Source: Orychophragmus violaceus (taxonomy: Eukaryota > Streptophyta > Magnoliopsida > Brassicales > Brassicaceae). From it: DNA of 64,000 nt. A program made the position numbers and the translations under genes. Shown one piece after another: positions 1 through 9,748 of the stretch. The notes beneath the pieces are model-generated. The model was given only the letters and a program-made list of their open reading frames with translations. It searched no databases and had not been told where the DNA came from. The stretch spans positions 26,941,615 to 27,005,614 of the forward strand of contig CM058233.1 of the NCBI GenBank assembly GCA_030180135.1, given 5' to 3'. Positions within the stretch are counted from its first letter, which is position 1; every line of letters begins with the position of its first letter.

Positions 1-41
1 AGTTGGGAGATGGCGATTTCGCGACGATGGCAGTAGGAGAC
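1..41 (-). pseudogene. Continuation of Tat-type antisense ORF beyond the Athila-A insertion
   Basis: Read on the minus strand after removing Athila-A and one copy of the GAGAC duplication, these bases continue the frame of the ORF at 7063-7628. The protein passes from PLPDLLV into SYCHRREIAISQL without a stop. This shows that Athila-A landed inside the coding sequence. The rest of the ORF lies left of the window. It is recognised only by frame continuity and by resemblance to plant retroelement-associated ORFs that I recall having a similar stretch. Confidence 0.7.
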
Positions 42-1215
42 TGATAGGTGTGTAGTTTTCCCTATTTTACTGCAAGTGCACAGTTAATGCAATCGTAGTA
101 TATAAGGTATCGAATCCCACAAGGACTCTCAGTCACACAATAGATTAATAGCAGTTCAGATTAAATTAAGCGAAGCAGATGTGAAAACAGTAAGCGAAAT
201 AAAAGGCGAATCAAGTGAGTTTGTAAGCAAGAGGGCAAAGCGTTAGGTTTCAGGAGTTCTCAGGAAATCAAGAACGCAAGCAATCAATCTATCTAGATCC
301 AATCAATAACTATTCTAGAACTCAAACACTGACATAGAATTAACCAAATTCCTTTGCGATAATTCTCTAAGTCTAAGTGCAGCAAACCAAACTTCCGTTT
401 GCGAGAACTAACAGATTAAACTAGCATTAATTCCAAGTTTGATATGTTCACAATTAACCTAAACCAAACTTTCGTTTGCGAACAGTTTAATTGCTTATCT
501 AAATTCTTTCTAGTTAAATTAACCAACTTCCGCTGAATTAATCAACCTAACATCATAACTCTGATTAGCTACTTCAGATTTAGCATTAAGAACAACTTAG
601 ATAAAGAACTAGCAGATATGAATCTCTACGGATTAATTAAACTATAATTCTCTGAAATCCCTAATGAGAATCCCTCAACCTAACAGGTGATCTACTCAGA
701 CATGTTCATCGAAACAGAAAACATCTTAAGTAGAAAACCAAATATCATAAAATCAAATAAGAACTGGGGTTCAAAATCAAGTCTCTTGCGAGATCAGGAT
801 CAGCCCCTCAACTCTCTCTGAGCAAAACTTAACGTAAGAAAAGCTTAGCCTAACAAGTGGCTGTAAAACCTAATTATAATCCTAAAACACGTTTTGGGGC
901 TTCTTTGTAAATATTGGGAACTTCTGGGCAGGACTGCAGTTTCATCATTCTTTATTAGACCGTCTTTTGGCCCATTTCGCTGGTGCATCGATCGATGCTA
1001 GGAATGCAACGATCGACACCTTTCTCTGTTTCGGACAGTGAACTCTATCTCTCGGCCAAATACTCCAATTAGCTCCAGAAAGTGTCCAAATCACCAAATA
1101 TGCTCCAAATGTGTTTGTACCTAATAAACACCTGAAAAGACTCTAAAACATAGTAAAAGACTCGATAAATAACACATATACCATGGTTAAAAGCCATAAA
1201 ATCCATGGTATATCA
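42..1215 (-). repeat. Athila-A 3' LTR
   Basis: Starts TGATAGGTGTG and ends GGTATATCA in plus-strand reading. It matches 5889-7062 over its full length with about five substitutions and no indel noticed. It holds a pair of 14-bp palindromes at 985-998 and 1006-1019, about 196 bp from the LTR start in element orientation. Confidence 0.93.
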
Positions 1216-1230
1216 ACTCCCCCACACTTA
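1216..1230 (-). promoter_or_regulatory. Athila-A polypurine tract
   Basis: Directly next to the 3' LTR, the minus strand reads TAAGTGTGGGGGAGT. This purine-rich stretch is in the right place to prime plus-strand DNA synthesis. Near-copies occur at 1388-1401 and 2141-2155. Confidence 0.85.
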
Positions 1231-2576
1231 GCTCTTGCTTGTCCTCAAGCAAGACAAAGAACCAAATGTAGTCAAGAGGTTTGAAAACTCTTCAGAAACT
1301 CATTTCATCCTAGAAGCTACAATACTCAGATTCCCTTTAGTAAACCACTGCAAGAATCAATCACAGGATATCAAGACCACAATGTACTTCCCCCACACTT
1401 AGCAACTATCCTAGGTAAACTCCACAATCACATTCAAGCATTCAAATTCTCCCTACTGACTTCTGCAAGTATTTAAGTGCGGTCTCACCTAAGGAGTATC
1501 GATCTAAAGGCACATGGATTCTTACCTTATCAGCTCTAGACCACCATACTATCTTTCTCTAGTCCCTTTCTTCTCTTTCCCTTCTTTAACAACTGATTTT
1601 TCCCCACTGGGTATCATTTTATTTTTTTTATCAGTGTTTTTCCCGTTATGGGGTATACTTTGGACACATTCCATGGATCACATGAGAGATAATAGTGTTT
1701 GCTACTATTCTCATGACCACTTCGGAGTTACTAACTCATCCTCAGTTTATTATTATTATTATTTTTTTTTATAGAAGGGGAGAAGGGGACTAAATAGGAC
1801 AGGTTTACAGGCTGTGTCAGAACTAACAGGGAATCCGACATAAAGCATACCAAGCCCTTAGGTGAGAAATCTAAGTCAGTATTAAGGTTGAAGTCAGTAA
1901 AGGATCCTCTGATACCTGAAGTGATGTGGGTGTTCCCAGTAGGTTGATCTGTGATGGAGTTTTCTAATAGTCATAGATAGATCCTGCAACTTCATCCCAA
2001 TGGTTACTTAAGTTCCTGCAAGTCTTGTAAATCTTCTCAGAAAATCATAGTTTCTTACTTAAACAATTTTGACTCAATAAAACAAAAATTTTGAAAAACG
2101 GACTGACTCTTAAGAAAACAGAAAACAAAAGTCAGTAGCACCTCCCCCACACTTAAGACACACTGTCCCCAGTAGTGTCCAGCGAAGGATTGGTAAAAAG
2201 AAAAATAAAGATTGTTAATGGATATTTCAGTTCTGTCGGGTTTTACCTCTGTCGCACAAGCATCGATCGTTGCACTAAGTGCACCGACCGTTACTTGGCG
2301 ATTTTTCGTTGAGTGTCGATCGTTGCTCAAAGCAGCAACGATCGTTGCAATGCGCATATCGGATCAGGCAGCTAGTTAGCAGGTTAGTCCGTCGGTTTAT
2401 GTCAATTTTTAAAAACCTGCAAGCTGAGAACACTAGAAACACAGTAAAATCGAAGCAAAAGAAGTAGGTGTGTAGTACAAATCATCCAAACATAGCAAAT
2501 CCTAAATAAATGAAAAACAAAAGTGCAAGAAAAGATAAAAAGTCAGAATATAGAACCGAAAGTATGGAGACTACTC
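1231..2576 (-). other. Athila-A 3' untranslated region
   Basis: No gene is supported here; short open frames do not resemble known proteins. The stretch resembles 28822-29900 of Athila-B in order and wording. It has two extra polypurine-tract-like copies (1388-1401, 2141-2155) and palindrome pairs at 2260-2294 and 2313-2348. Confidence 0.7.
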
Positions 2577-3495
2577 TCACTCGCTCACATCGTCTATCCC
2601 ACCATACAATGCATCGTCATCGGCTGCCTCGGGTGCGGGATCGGTATCAGTCGGAGATCGCTGTCGACGACGGTCAGGTACGGGCTGATGGATCTGTGGT
2701 GGCCTCCTGCAGCTGCAAGTACGCATGAAGTTCCAAAGAACTCGAAACATACCGTCGGATCTCTCTCTCCACTCTGCCTCAGAATAAGCACCGTAAGCCA
2801 TCGCAGGCTCAGAAAAGGGACCCACAATGTCGACAGGGGCAGGCGCGGGCGCAGGAGCAGAAGATGTCGAAGCTCGTGAGGAAGGCTCTCCCAGTGGATG
2901 AGCCATGGTCGGAATCCCACGCTGCGCAGACTCAGGAGGCTGAAATCTCAGTGCCTCTAATGTGTCAATCTGTGTCCATCTGGCAGCGGGAAGCTCGATA
3001 CCAGTCCTCCCAGTGGTCGGATCAGTGTAAACCCAAATGCGCCCCTCCTTGAGCCAGGTAGCGCTCTGCAGATGACTGAGATCCAGGAACTCGCGAGCCG
3101 TATCACGCTCTGTGCCATGCAGAGGAATCCCACAATACTCAAAAATGGGAGTAAGTAAACTCCCTACCGTCTCTGTGCCAGCTCCATCAAACGGCTTCAG
3201 CTGCAAATCAACCAAATGCTGTGCGAAAATAGCTCCCAAGTTGAGACCCGCAGTCGGATCTCTCTGTGAAATCGTCCGTACCGAGCATCCTCTTAATAGA
3301 ACCACCCCAGATGCGATCAGACTCAATCAGAAGTTTCTCTGGCCTTGGCCATGGTTGTCCTATGGTCGCGTGAACCAAGTGATACGGCTGTGGAGGATCA
3401 GAATCCCTGTGCAACCATTCCGGTGGCGGAATGTATTGTCGTGAGGCGCTTGCGGCTTGTGCTCGTTTCTTGCGGGGCTGATTCTGGGTTGCCAT
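2577..3495 (-). pseudogene. ATHILA ORF-1-type gene of Athila-A (frameshifted, internally deleted)
   Basis: This is the gene after the gag-pol position, of unknown function, and it resembles the plant ATHILA ORF-1 family. The first frame starts MATQNQPRKKRAQ at 3495 and contains WPRPEKLLIESDRIWGG. Near 3240 the reading frame changes, and the second frame carries LNLGAIFAQHLVDLQLKPF and VGSLLTPIFEYCGIPLH. Both segments align with the Athila-B copy (30138-31591), which has roughly 130 more residues between them, so the middle is deleted here. The C-terminal part is rich in Pro/Ala/Ser, has a CSCRRP motif shared with Athila-B, and ends in an acidic tail. I see no transmembrane segment, so calling it an envelope gene would not be justified from this copy. 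Confidence 0.65.
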
Positions 3496-4289
3496 CTGCA
3501 AAACAGAAAATTTGAACAAATTAGTCTCGGCAACTCTCTGTTGAATCGTCGTGAAACGACCGTTGCACTAAGGCAGCGATCGTTGCAGGGCGATTCCGTG
3601 TAATCGAACATTTCCCCAGAATCGTCGAGTAACGACCGTTGCTCAAAGGCAGCGATCGTTGCAGGGCGATTCTGGCCGCAATCAACAGTCAACAAAATTC
3701 GTTCCAAGTCATGCAATCAATCACACAATCGGCAACAATATATCATCTAACAACCTAAATCATATCCATTTTAACGTGCATTCATCAATTTCGGCCAAAA
3801 TTCCCAATTCTTAAAACCCTAAAAATTGAATCCGAAAATCCGAAAATCGAAGTGCATTACCTTGATTTCGTGAGAGAAGAGTGGGAGAAATGGATTGGGA
3901 GCGTAAATATAAGCAAATATCACTCTTAAACAAGAAATTTGATGAAGTAAATGATGATTTTTGGGTGGAGGTTCTCGGTGTGTCGACCAAAAGAAATGGA
4001 GAAGAAGAAGAGAAAAGAGGGTTTAAGGTAACTTACCTGGCCGTGGGTGCAACGATCGTTGCTTTAGGGGCAACGATCGATGCTTGTTGAACCAGATTGA
4101 TTCCGGTTTAGCTCAATGTACCTTAATTTCGATTTAAACCAAGTGCAACGACCGTTGCACATGTATGCAACGATCGTCACTCCTCTCCAGACTTGGTTCT
4201 GTATCTAAGAACTTACAAAAACAACTAAAAACGTTAAATCCTAAGAAAAACACCAAAAAAAATGAGAAAGAAAAATAATTAAACCTAAC
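3496..4289 (-). other. Athila-A leader of the ORF-1-type gene
   Basis: No coding gene is supported between the hairpin at 4290-4307 and the ORF-1-type gene. It holds four palindrome pairs (starts 3553/3573, 3629/3649, 4049/4070, 4145/4167), the densest cluster in the element. The corresponding leader in Athila-B has one pair at 31997/32019. Confidence 0.6.
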
Positions 4290-4307
4290 AGTGGGTTGCC
4301 TCCCACT
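4290..4307 (-). promoter_or_regulatory. Conserved hairpin between gag-pol and ORF-1 (Athila-A)
   Basis: The stem AGTGGG / CCCACT encloses a 6-base loop. The same stem lies at the equivalent place in Athila-B (32227-32244) with one loop difference, and the sequence on its gag-pol side (GCGCTGAGTGGGA on the minus strand) is also conserved. The role is unknown; an RNA structure or splice-related element is possible. Confidence 0.5.
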
Positions 4308-4356
4308 CAGCGCTTGTTTTAAGTCATTAGCTTGACTTTTGGAAAAGAGGTCAAAC

Positions 4357-5706
4357 TTATGGTGGTTTCAACAGAGACTTTGAGTGTCTCTGTGAATGCC
4401 TTATCATCCATGGTGGTGTGTAAGCAGTAGCAGCATGACGTCGTCCTAGGAATGTGGGGAGGAATGTAGGGTGGGATTGACACTTGGGTGTTTTAACGCT
4501 CTTTCCTGCATTCAAAACAGTGGAGTCAGGAGGTTTAGACTTAGAGGATGTATGTTTTACCTTTGGTAGAGATTTGATGTTCGGAGCCTTCTGTTTATGA
4601 GTAGTTTTAGGCTTTGAAGATGTTAGAATAGGCTCTTGTGGAACCATCATCTTCTTGTCAACCACCAATGTACACTGAATCTCATTTGTAGATTTAACGG
4701 GAGCTTTCGGGAATGGTATCGGGGGTTTGTAGGCTTTTTCCTTAGCAGGTTCTCGAGATATGGGTGAAACTGGTTCCTTTCGGGGTGCAACGATCGGTGC
4801 GCGTGATGCAACGATCGATGCTGTCGTCTCAACTCGTGTTTCAACTACAGTCTCGGGTCTATCTGCTTCTCGGTCCATTCCAGCTATCTCAGATTCAAAT
4901 TTCTCTTCTTGGCTTGGTACCGCTTCAATCTGGACTATCCAAGTCAAAAGATCCATGTCAATCTCTGTTGAGTCAGGTGCATCGAAGCTTTCGAGCTCAG
5001 GTAATCCAACATCAAATCTCCCTCTGTCTTCCACAAATTCCACAGCCTTAACTGCTAGACATGATCCATGATCCATCTGTGTGTTATCCTGAGTGAGAAT
5101 GTTGCTGTCATGAGCTTCTTGAGAATCCTTTGTTGGGGTAGAACTTGGAACTTGATCCATCTGTGTGTCCAGCTGCTTCATGCGAGTGCTCAAGGATTCA
5201 AATTTCTCATTCAAATTAGTGTACAGGTTCTCTAGCTTCGAGCTGAAAGAAGCTGTGTTCTGCTGTTGTCTTTCAATTGATTGCTCCAACATCATCTCTA
5301 GTTTGCTCCTTTGTGTAGGAGATGCCAGATGGGAAGTATAATTATGGTCTCTCGATCCTTGAGTGTGCCTAGAACCCTGTCTCTGCTGATGTTCCAAGGT
5401 ATGTCCATAAGAGTCGGCTCCAGCCATGTAATGTACCTCTGCAAATTTACCAGTTTTTGCCTCTGCTCGGAACTGTCTCTCCCTAAGTAAGATGTCGTGG
5501 ATGTCATCTATCTTACTCTGCATTTCAGTTACTTGCCCAACCAATACATGGTAATCTGGTAAGATGGGGTTTCCTTTCCCATCTATTTTCTGACCTTTTG
5601 CGTTGCATATGTGACCCTCTTGGTCTCGTAAAACGCCGTTTTCACCGCGAATCAAAATAACAGGTTCCATGGCGCGGAACCTATTGAACGTCTCAGATCT
5701 CAGCAT
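4357..5706 (-). CDS. Gag-derived ORF of Athila-A lacking the capsid domain
   Basis: An intact 449-residue frame. I start it at the ATG at 5706, just after the palindrome pair in the leader; an internal Met at 5670 (MEPVILIRGENG) aligns better with other Athila gag starts. The N-terminal VILIRGENGVLRDQEG and NAKGQKIDGKGN motifs match gag of Athila-O (ILIRVVEGVLRD, NAKGQRIDVDGN). The whole capsid region (ADYNRPDEFYANR to the Cys-free C-terminal part) that follows in Athila-O and B is missing. The frame then resumes with the coiled-coil-like KIDDIHDILLRERQ and LYTNLNEKFESLSTRMKQLD segments and a linker with YKPPIPFPK. Protease and RT are gone. A palindrome pair (4787-4821) is read in frame. It is probably a structural or RNA-binding relic, though the long open frame suggests recent selection or youth. 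Confidence 0.72.
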   Translation of the reverse strand: MLRSETFNRFRAMEPVILIRGENGVLRDQEGHICNAKGQKIDGKGNPILPDYHVLVGQVTEMQSKIDDIHDILLRERQFRAEAKTGKFAEVHYMAGADSYGHTLEHQQRQGSRHTQGSRDHNYTSHLASPTQRSKLEMMLEQSIERQQQNTASFSSKLENLYTNLNEKFESLSTRMKQLDTQMDQVPSSTPTKDSQEAHDSNILTQDNTQMDHGSCLAVKAVEFVEDRGRFDVGLPELESFDAPDSTEIDMDLLTWIVQIEAVPSQEEKFESEIAGMDREADRPETVVETRVETTASIVASRAPIVAPRKEPVSPISREPAKEKAYKPPIPFPKAPVKSTNEIQCTLVVDKKMMVPQEPILTSSKPKTTHKQKAPNIKSLPKVKHTSSKSKPPDSTVLNAGKSVKTPKCQSHPTFLPTFLGRRHAATAYTPPWMIRHSQRHSKSLLKPP

Positions 5707-5864
5707 CGCTGTTCTCGCCTTGTGTCGATCGTTGCAATGTGAGCAACGATCGATGCAGTGCGAATCCCTGCGAATCCAAAATTCAAAAACGTGAGTAAAC
5801 AAGAAAATTAAAAAGAATGCTCAGTCTAGATCCTAGTACTAAATCTATAGGTGAACTTAAAGAT

Positions 5865-5882
5865 TCCCCGGCAACGGCGCCA
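5865..5882 (-). promoter_or_regulatory. Athila-A primer-binding site (tRNA-Asp type)
   Basis: The minus strand reads TGGCGCCGTTGCCGGGGA, 6 bp inside the 5' LTR. It is complementary to the 3' end of plant tRNA-Asp, the usual primer in Athila-type elements. The same 18 bases occur at 27406-27423 and 46101-46118. Confidence 0.88.
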
Positions 5883-5888
5883 AAAACT

Positions 5889-7062
5889 TGATAGGTGTGT
5901 AGTTTTCCCTATTCTACTGCAAGTGCACAGTTAATGCAATCGTAGTATATAAGGTATCGAATCCCACAAGGACTCTCAGTCACACAATAGATTAATAGCA
6001 GTTCAGATTAAATTAAGCGAAGCAGATGTGAAAACAGTAAGCGAAATAAAAGGCGAATCAAGTGAGTTTGTAAGCAAGAGGGCAAAGCGTTAGGTTTCAG
6101 GAGTTCTCAGGAAATCAAGAACGCAAGCAATCAATCTATCTAGATCCAATCAATAACTATTCTAGAACTCAAACACTGATATAGAATTAACCAAATTCCT
6201 TTGCGATAATTCTCTAAGTCTAAGTGCAGCAAACCAAACTTTCGTTTGCGAGAACTAACAGATTAAACTAGCATTAATTCCAAGTTTGATATGTTCACAA
6301 TTAACCTAAACCAAACTTTCGTTTGCGAACAGTTTAATTGCTTATCTAAATTCTTTCTAGTTAAATTAACCAACTTCCGCTGAATTAATCAACCTAACAT
6401 CATAACTCTGATTAGCTACTTCAGATTTAGCATTAAGAACAACTTAGATAAAGAACTAGCAGATATGAATCTCTACGGATTAATTAAACTATAATTCTCT
6501 GAAATCCCTAATGAGAATCCCTCAACCTAACAGGTGATCTACTCAGACATGTTCATCGAAACAGAAAACATCTTAAGTAGAAAACCAAATATCATAAAAT
6601 CAAATAAGAACTGGGGTTCAAAATCAAGTCTCTTGCGAGATCAGGATCAGCCCCTCAACTCTCTCTGAGCAAAACTTAACGTAAGAAAAGCTTAGCCTAA
6701 CAAGTGGCTGTAAAACCTAATTATAATCCTAAAACACGTTTTGGGGCTTCTTTGTAAATATTGGGAACTTCTGGGCAGGACTGCAGTTTCATCATTCTTT
6801 ATTAGACCGTCTTTTGGCCCATTTCGCTGGTGCATCGATCGATGCTAGGAATGCAACGATCGACACCTTTCTCTGTTTCGGACAGTGAACTCTATCTCTC
6901 GGCCAAATACTCCAATTAGCTCCAGAAAGTGTCCAAATCACCAAATATGCTCCAAATGTTTTTGTACCTAATAAACACCTGAAAAAACTCTAAAACATAG
7001 TAAAAGACTCGATAAATAACACATATACCATGGTTAAAAGCCATAAAATCCATGGTATATCA
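5889..7062 (-). repeat. Athila-A 5' LTR
   Basis: 1174 bp, TG...CA ends, nearly identical to 42-1215. The palindrome pair is at 6832-6845 and 6853-6866. The 5-bp duplication GAGAC follows at 7063-7067. Confidence 0.93.
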
Positions 7063-7628
7063 GAGACCAGCAAGTCGGGCAGAGGCAACCAGAGTTGGCA
7101 ACCACCAGTGTGGGTATTATCGAAACAAGACTCATAAAGGGTCATGTAACCCGGTGGAGGATTCCAGGGACGATCAAGGGTGCAAGGAACAAGGAATTTA
7201 ATCCTAGAATCAGCCCCACAGCCCTGGAGCGTTGAAGTCACCGACTCCACAGTAGAACGGGTCTCGAAAACGTTGTCGTACATTTCTGACAGGACAGCCG
7301 ATGAACTAGGAAGGATGTCTCCGTCCCGATTATCAATGTCGGAATCGACTTTTTCAATATCGACATCTTCATCCGAGTCGGAATTCCGAAGCTGCGGAGC
7401 GTCAAATCCACCCCGACTTGAACCTTCAGCGGCATCAGTCTGTCGTGCTAACTCGTGACGGCGTTGAAGCTCTTCGACTCCATGATGGACAGGACGATTC
7501 CTCAAGATGAAAGGAGTGCTTGAAGATGTCGAACCAGACAAGACGGAATGGCGACTTGATGAATCATCCGTGGATGAGACAGTAACAACGTCTTTGTCTT
7601 TAATTTCGGAGCAACGAACCAAAGACAT
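7063..7628 (-). pseudogene. Antisense ORF of Tat-1, N-terminal half, interrupted by Athila-A
   Basis: Starts MSLVRCSEIKDKDVVTV at 7628 and stays open for about 188 residues until the Athila-A insertion at 7063; it continues in frame at 41-1. The first 60 residues are rich in Ser/Thr/Asp. An acidic part (NSDSDEDVDIEKVDSDID) follows, then the more conserved PWNPPPGYMTLYESCFD and LWLPLPDLLVS. This pattern resembles plant 'putative gypsy-type transposon' proteins, and the pseudogene at 40323-42640 looks like the C-terminal half of the same kind of protein. Function is unknown. The part in the window has no other break. Confidence 0.6.
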
Positions 7629-8119
7629 AATTTACTGGATATGAACAAACGGCGACACTCGGAAGACTGATCTAAAAACCTAAAGGACACGGCGGTGCAC
7701 GGCGGAGAGCAAATCGGAAAATAAACAACGGCAGAGAGCAAAAAATTACCTTTCACGTTTCTTCACTTGCGCAGGAATGAAGAAATGGGAAGCAAATGGG
7801 GTCTATTTATGATGAAAATGACGGCGCAAAGCTCGAGGCAATTATTACCTAGAGACGCTTCGTAACTCGCACCTATTCGATCGGTTGAACCAGGAATTAA
7901 TCCGGTTTCGCCAAATTGACCCGAACATTCACCGGTTTGGATTTAATCATCAGATTCGTTATGGTCGTTGCCGGGCCGGACCAGTCCGGCGAGATTAATG
8001 GGCCTGAGGAAGGGCTCACCACGATAAAAGATATGGGCCTGCAAAATCATTTCTTAAACCGTAGGTTAACTCTTCGTAATGACGACTTAAGGTTAAGTCG
8101 CCACACTGGGGGGGCTTAT
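7629..8119 (+). other. Tat-1 untranslated region and polypurine tract
   Basis: No gene is supported here. It is the upstream region of the antisense ORF and contains C+G-rich words such as GCCGGGCCGGACCAGTCCGG. The last bases before the LTR, ACTGGGGGGGCTTAT (8105-8119), are a likely polypurine tract for a plus-strand element. Confidence 0.55.
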
Positions 8120-8653
8120 TGTTGGAGTCAAGTTTAGCACTTTCCTAAAAGGCCTAATCATGAGTTTAGGCCGGCCCAAAATGGAAAGTCGGAAGCAGGC
8201 CCAAGACGGTAAAAACCTAAGTTTTACCGACTTAGAGCAGCCGACTTACGTTAGGGTTTTGGAAGGTACAAACCGATGGAGCAATGGCGGCGTATAACGA
8301 TTTCGAGATATGGAAATATTCCATATCTCGATAAGCCGAGATATTAGGAAATATTCGTATTTTCAATTATGTAAACCGACTTTGTAAACCCTATATAAAG
8401 GGACTTGTTATCGATCAATGAAAAACACGCTTTTCATAATATCTTCAGCCCGAGAGACTTTAGAGCAAACCTAAGCCTAAAACTCTCCCCGGCGACTTGC
8501 ATCATTCTTTTACCGGCTTCCATCTCGGAAACACCGGCTTTAAACTTCAATTTCCTAAGTTTCACCGTGTTCATTAAATCTTCTTTTAGAATCCCTAATT
8601 CAAAAACCCTAAAGTTCTTGCTATCTTTGGATACGCGGAACTGAGATCTTACA
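8120..8653 (+). repeat. Tat-1 3' LTR
   Basis: 534 bp, from TGTTGGAGTCAAG to GAGATCTTACA, so TG...CA. A TATA box CTATATAAAGGG lies near 8391-8402, followed by a leader-like stretch, which fits plus-strand orientation. A purine tract precedes it. No partner LTR is in the window. Confidence 0.65.
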
Positions 8654-9331
8654 ATTTCCATTTTTTTCATTTGATGTGAAAGCTCTTGTTCACCATCATA
8701 TTTGTGTATCATGTATGATACATCTTTTTCTAAAGGTTATTTGATATCCATTCGTGATATCTATAGAACACATAATTTTTTGGCCAAGTTTAGGCCCACT
8801 TAAAAATCTCTTATGACTATATTGCCTTTTCTGGTCATCACTTCAACGCCTCATTTTCATTTTGATATCAGCACAACTCCATTTCCAACACGTATTTGAA
8901 CATTGATGTTTGTGTCGATTTTGAGAAACTTCTTTTCATTTGGTATCATGTGATTTGTACTATCAGTGTGCCACATATATACTTTATTCTATTGATTCTT
9001 GGTTTTCTTGTTTTGCAGTGAATATGTCATTTTCTTTCTCTTCAGCAGCTCTTGAGACTCTTGTGGTTACTTTCTTCCGCAATCCTTTGCAAAATAACTA
9101 GATTTGCCACAATAACATTCTATTGTACATGTTGCTGTTAAATTTCAGTTGCTTTCTTCCATTTTTGAAGTAGCACTCATCTTTCTTGTGGTTGTCTTCT
9201 TGCAAAAATGACACCACTTCTTTCTTTGTTTAGTGTCTTGTTTGATGACCCTCTTGTTTTCTTTGGTTTCTTGAACCAACACCTAGGTTTATCTGACCTT
9301 GGCCTTTGTTATTTCCAAACCTTATTGGTTC
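8654..9331 (-). pseudogene. copia-1 gag/protease remnant
   Basis: The minus strand, with several frame changes, reads like Ty1/copia gag followed by protease. Near 9190-9215 a zinc knuckle is visible as CHFCKK, then after a one-base shift NHKKDECYFKNG (CX2CX4HX4C). Near 8740-8800 the words KLGQKIMCSI and TNGYQITF match the usual copia VPNL-QNLLSVGQL and NGYxITF region. Many stops make it non-functional. It belongs with the LTR at 21963-22875; most of gag is deleted, and CACTA-1, CACTA-2 and a hAT element have split the rest. Confidence 0.6.
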
Positions 9332-9660
9332 CACTACAAGAAAACAGGGCTATTACCGACGGAATTACCGACGGAAGAAATTCCGTCAGAAATTATTGAC
9401 GATAAAACGATGACTTTCAGACGGGAAGTTTTCCGACGGAATACCGTCGAAAATTTCCGACGGTTTTCTCATTCCGTCGGAAACACCCGACGGTAAACCG
9501 ACAGTTTATTTTTCCGTCGATTTTCCGTTGTATTTCGGTCGGTTTAGCGTCGGTTTAATATAGCCGTTAAACTGACCGTCAATGGAACCGTTGGGTCGAC
9601 TAGAAACCGACCGATTTCCGACGGAATTCCGTCAAAAATTATGCTACATATACCTCATCC
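9332..9660 (+). repeat. CACTA-1 left TIR and subterminal repeat array
   Basis: After the 16-bp terminal repeat, the heptamer CCGACGG or its inverse CCGTCGG (with one-base variants) recurs every 10-30 bp up to about 9640. Such arrays are the binding sites of TnpA-type proteins in En/Spm elements. Confidence 0.88.
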
Positions 9661-9693
9661 CTCCTCTCTTCCCCTCCACACCTATCCCTCCAT

Positions 9694-9700
<7 letters not shown>

Positions 9701-9724
<24 letters not shown>
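9701..9724 (+). repeat. CT microsatellite in the 5' leader of the TnpD-like gene
   Basis: A run of about twelve CT units ends 25 bp before the ATG of the transposase gene. Pyrimidine-rich leaders are common near plant transcription starts. Confidence 0.7.
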
Positions 9725-9726
<2 letters not shown>

Positions 9727-9748
9727 ATACTTCTAGTAACCAAGAAAA

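Larger units (their letters stand above)
985..5756. repeat. Paired 14-bp palindromes of Athila-A (family GCAACGATCGTTGC)
   Basis: Pairs of 14-mers start at 985/1006 (repeated in the other LTR at 6832/6853), 2260/2281, 2313/2335, 3553/3573, 3629/3649, 4049/4070, 4145/4167, 4787/4808 and 5722/5743. The start-to-start distance is 20-22 bp every time. Each 14-mer is a near-palindrome around CGATCG or CGACCG, with flanks of the GCAA/TTGC or GCAT/ATGC type. Spacers of 6-8 bp vary in sequence. Function unknown. Confidence 0.8.
42..7062 (-). mobile_element. Athila-A: complete non-autonomous Athila-type LTR retrotransposon without pol
   Basis: Two 1174-bp LTRs (42-1215 and 5889-7062) begin TG and end CA and differ at only about five positions by eye. 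The 5-bp duplication GAGAC flanks the element (37-41 and 7063-7067). On the minus strand the order is LTR, tRNA-Asp-type primer-binding site, a gag-derived ORF, an ATHILA ORF-1-type gene, a long 3' untranslated part, polypurine tract, LTR. Protease, RT, RNase H and integrase are absent, so movement would need enzymes from another Athila. The near-identical LTRs and clean duplication make it the youngest Athila insertion here. It sits in the antisense ORF of a Tat-like element. Confidence 0.93.
7063..8653 (+). mobile_element. Tat-1: 3' end of a Tat/Retand-like Ty3/gypsy element with antisense ORF
   Basis: Order on the plus strand: an ORF on the opposite strand (7063-7628), an untranslated stretch, a purine-rich tract (8104-8115) and an LTR (8120-8653). 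An antisense ORF just before the 3' LTR is known for the Tat lineage of plant Ty3/gypsy elements, which is why I place it there. The 5' part lies left of the window, beyond the Athila-A insertion. No second LTR is visible, so the lineage call is an inference. Confidence 0.6.

Noticed and set aside
1514..1774. 86-residue open frame with hydrophobic residues
   Set aside because: It lies in the 3' untranslated part of Athila-A, runs into T-rich sequence, is not conserved as a frame in the matching part of Athila-B and resembles no known protein.
2577..2920. Plus- and minus-strand short frames overlapping the ORF-1-type gene
   Set aside because: They are shadow frames of the conserved minus-strand frame and have no family resemblance.
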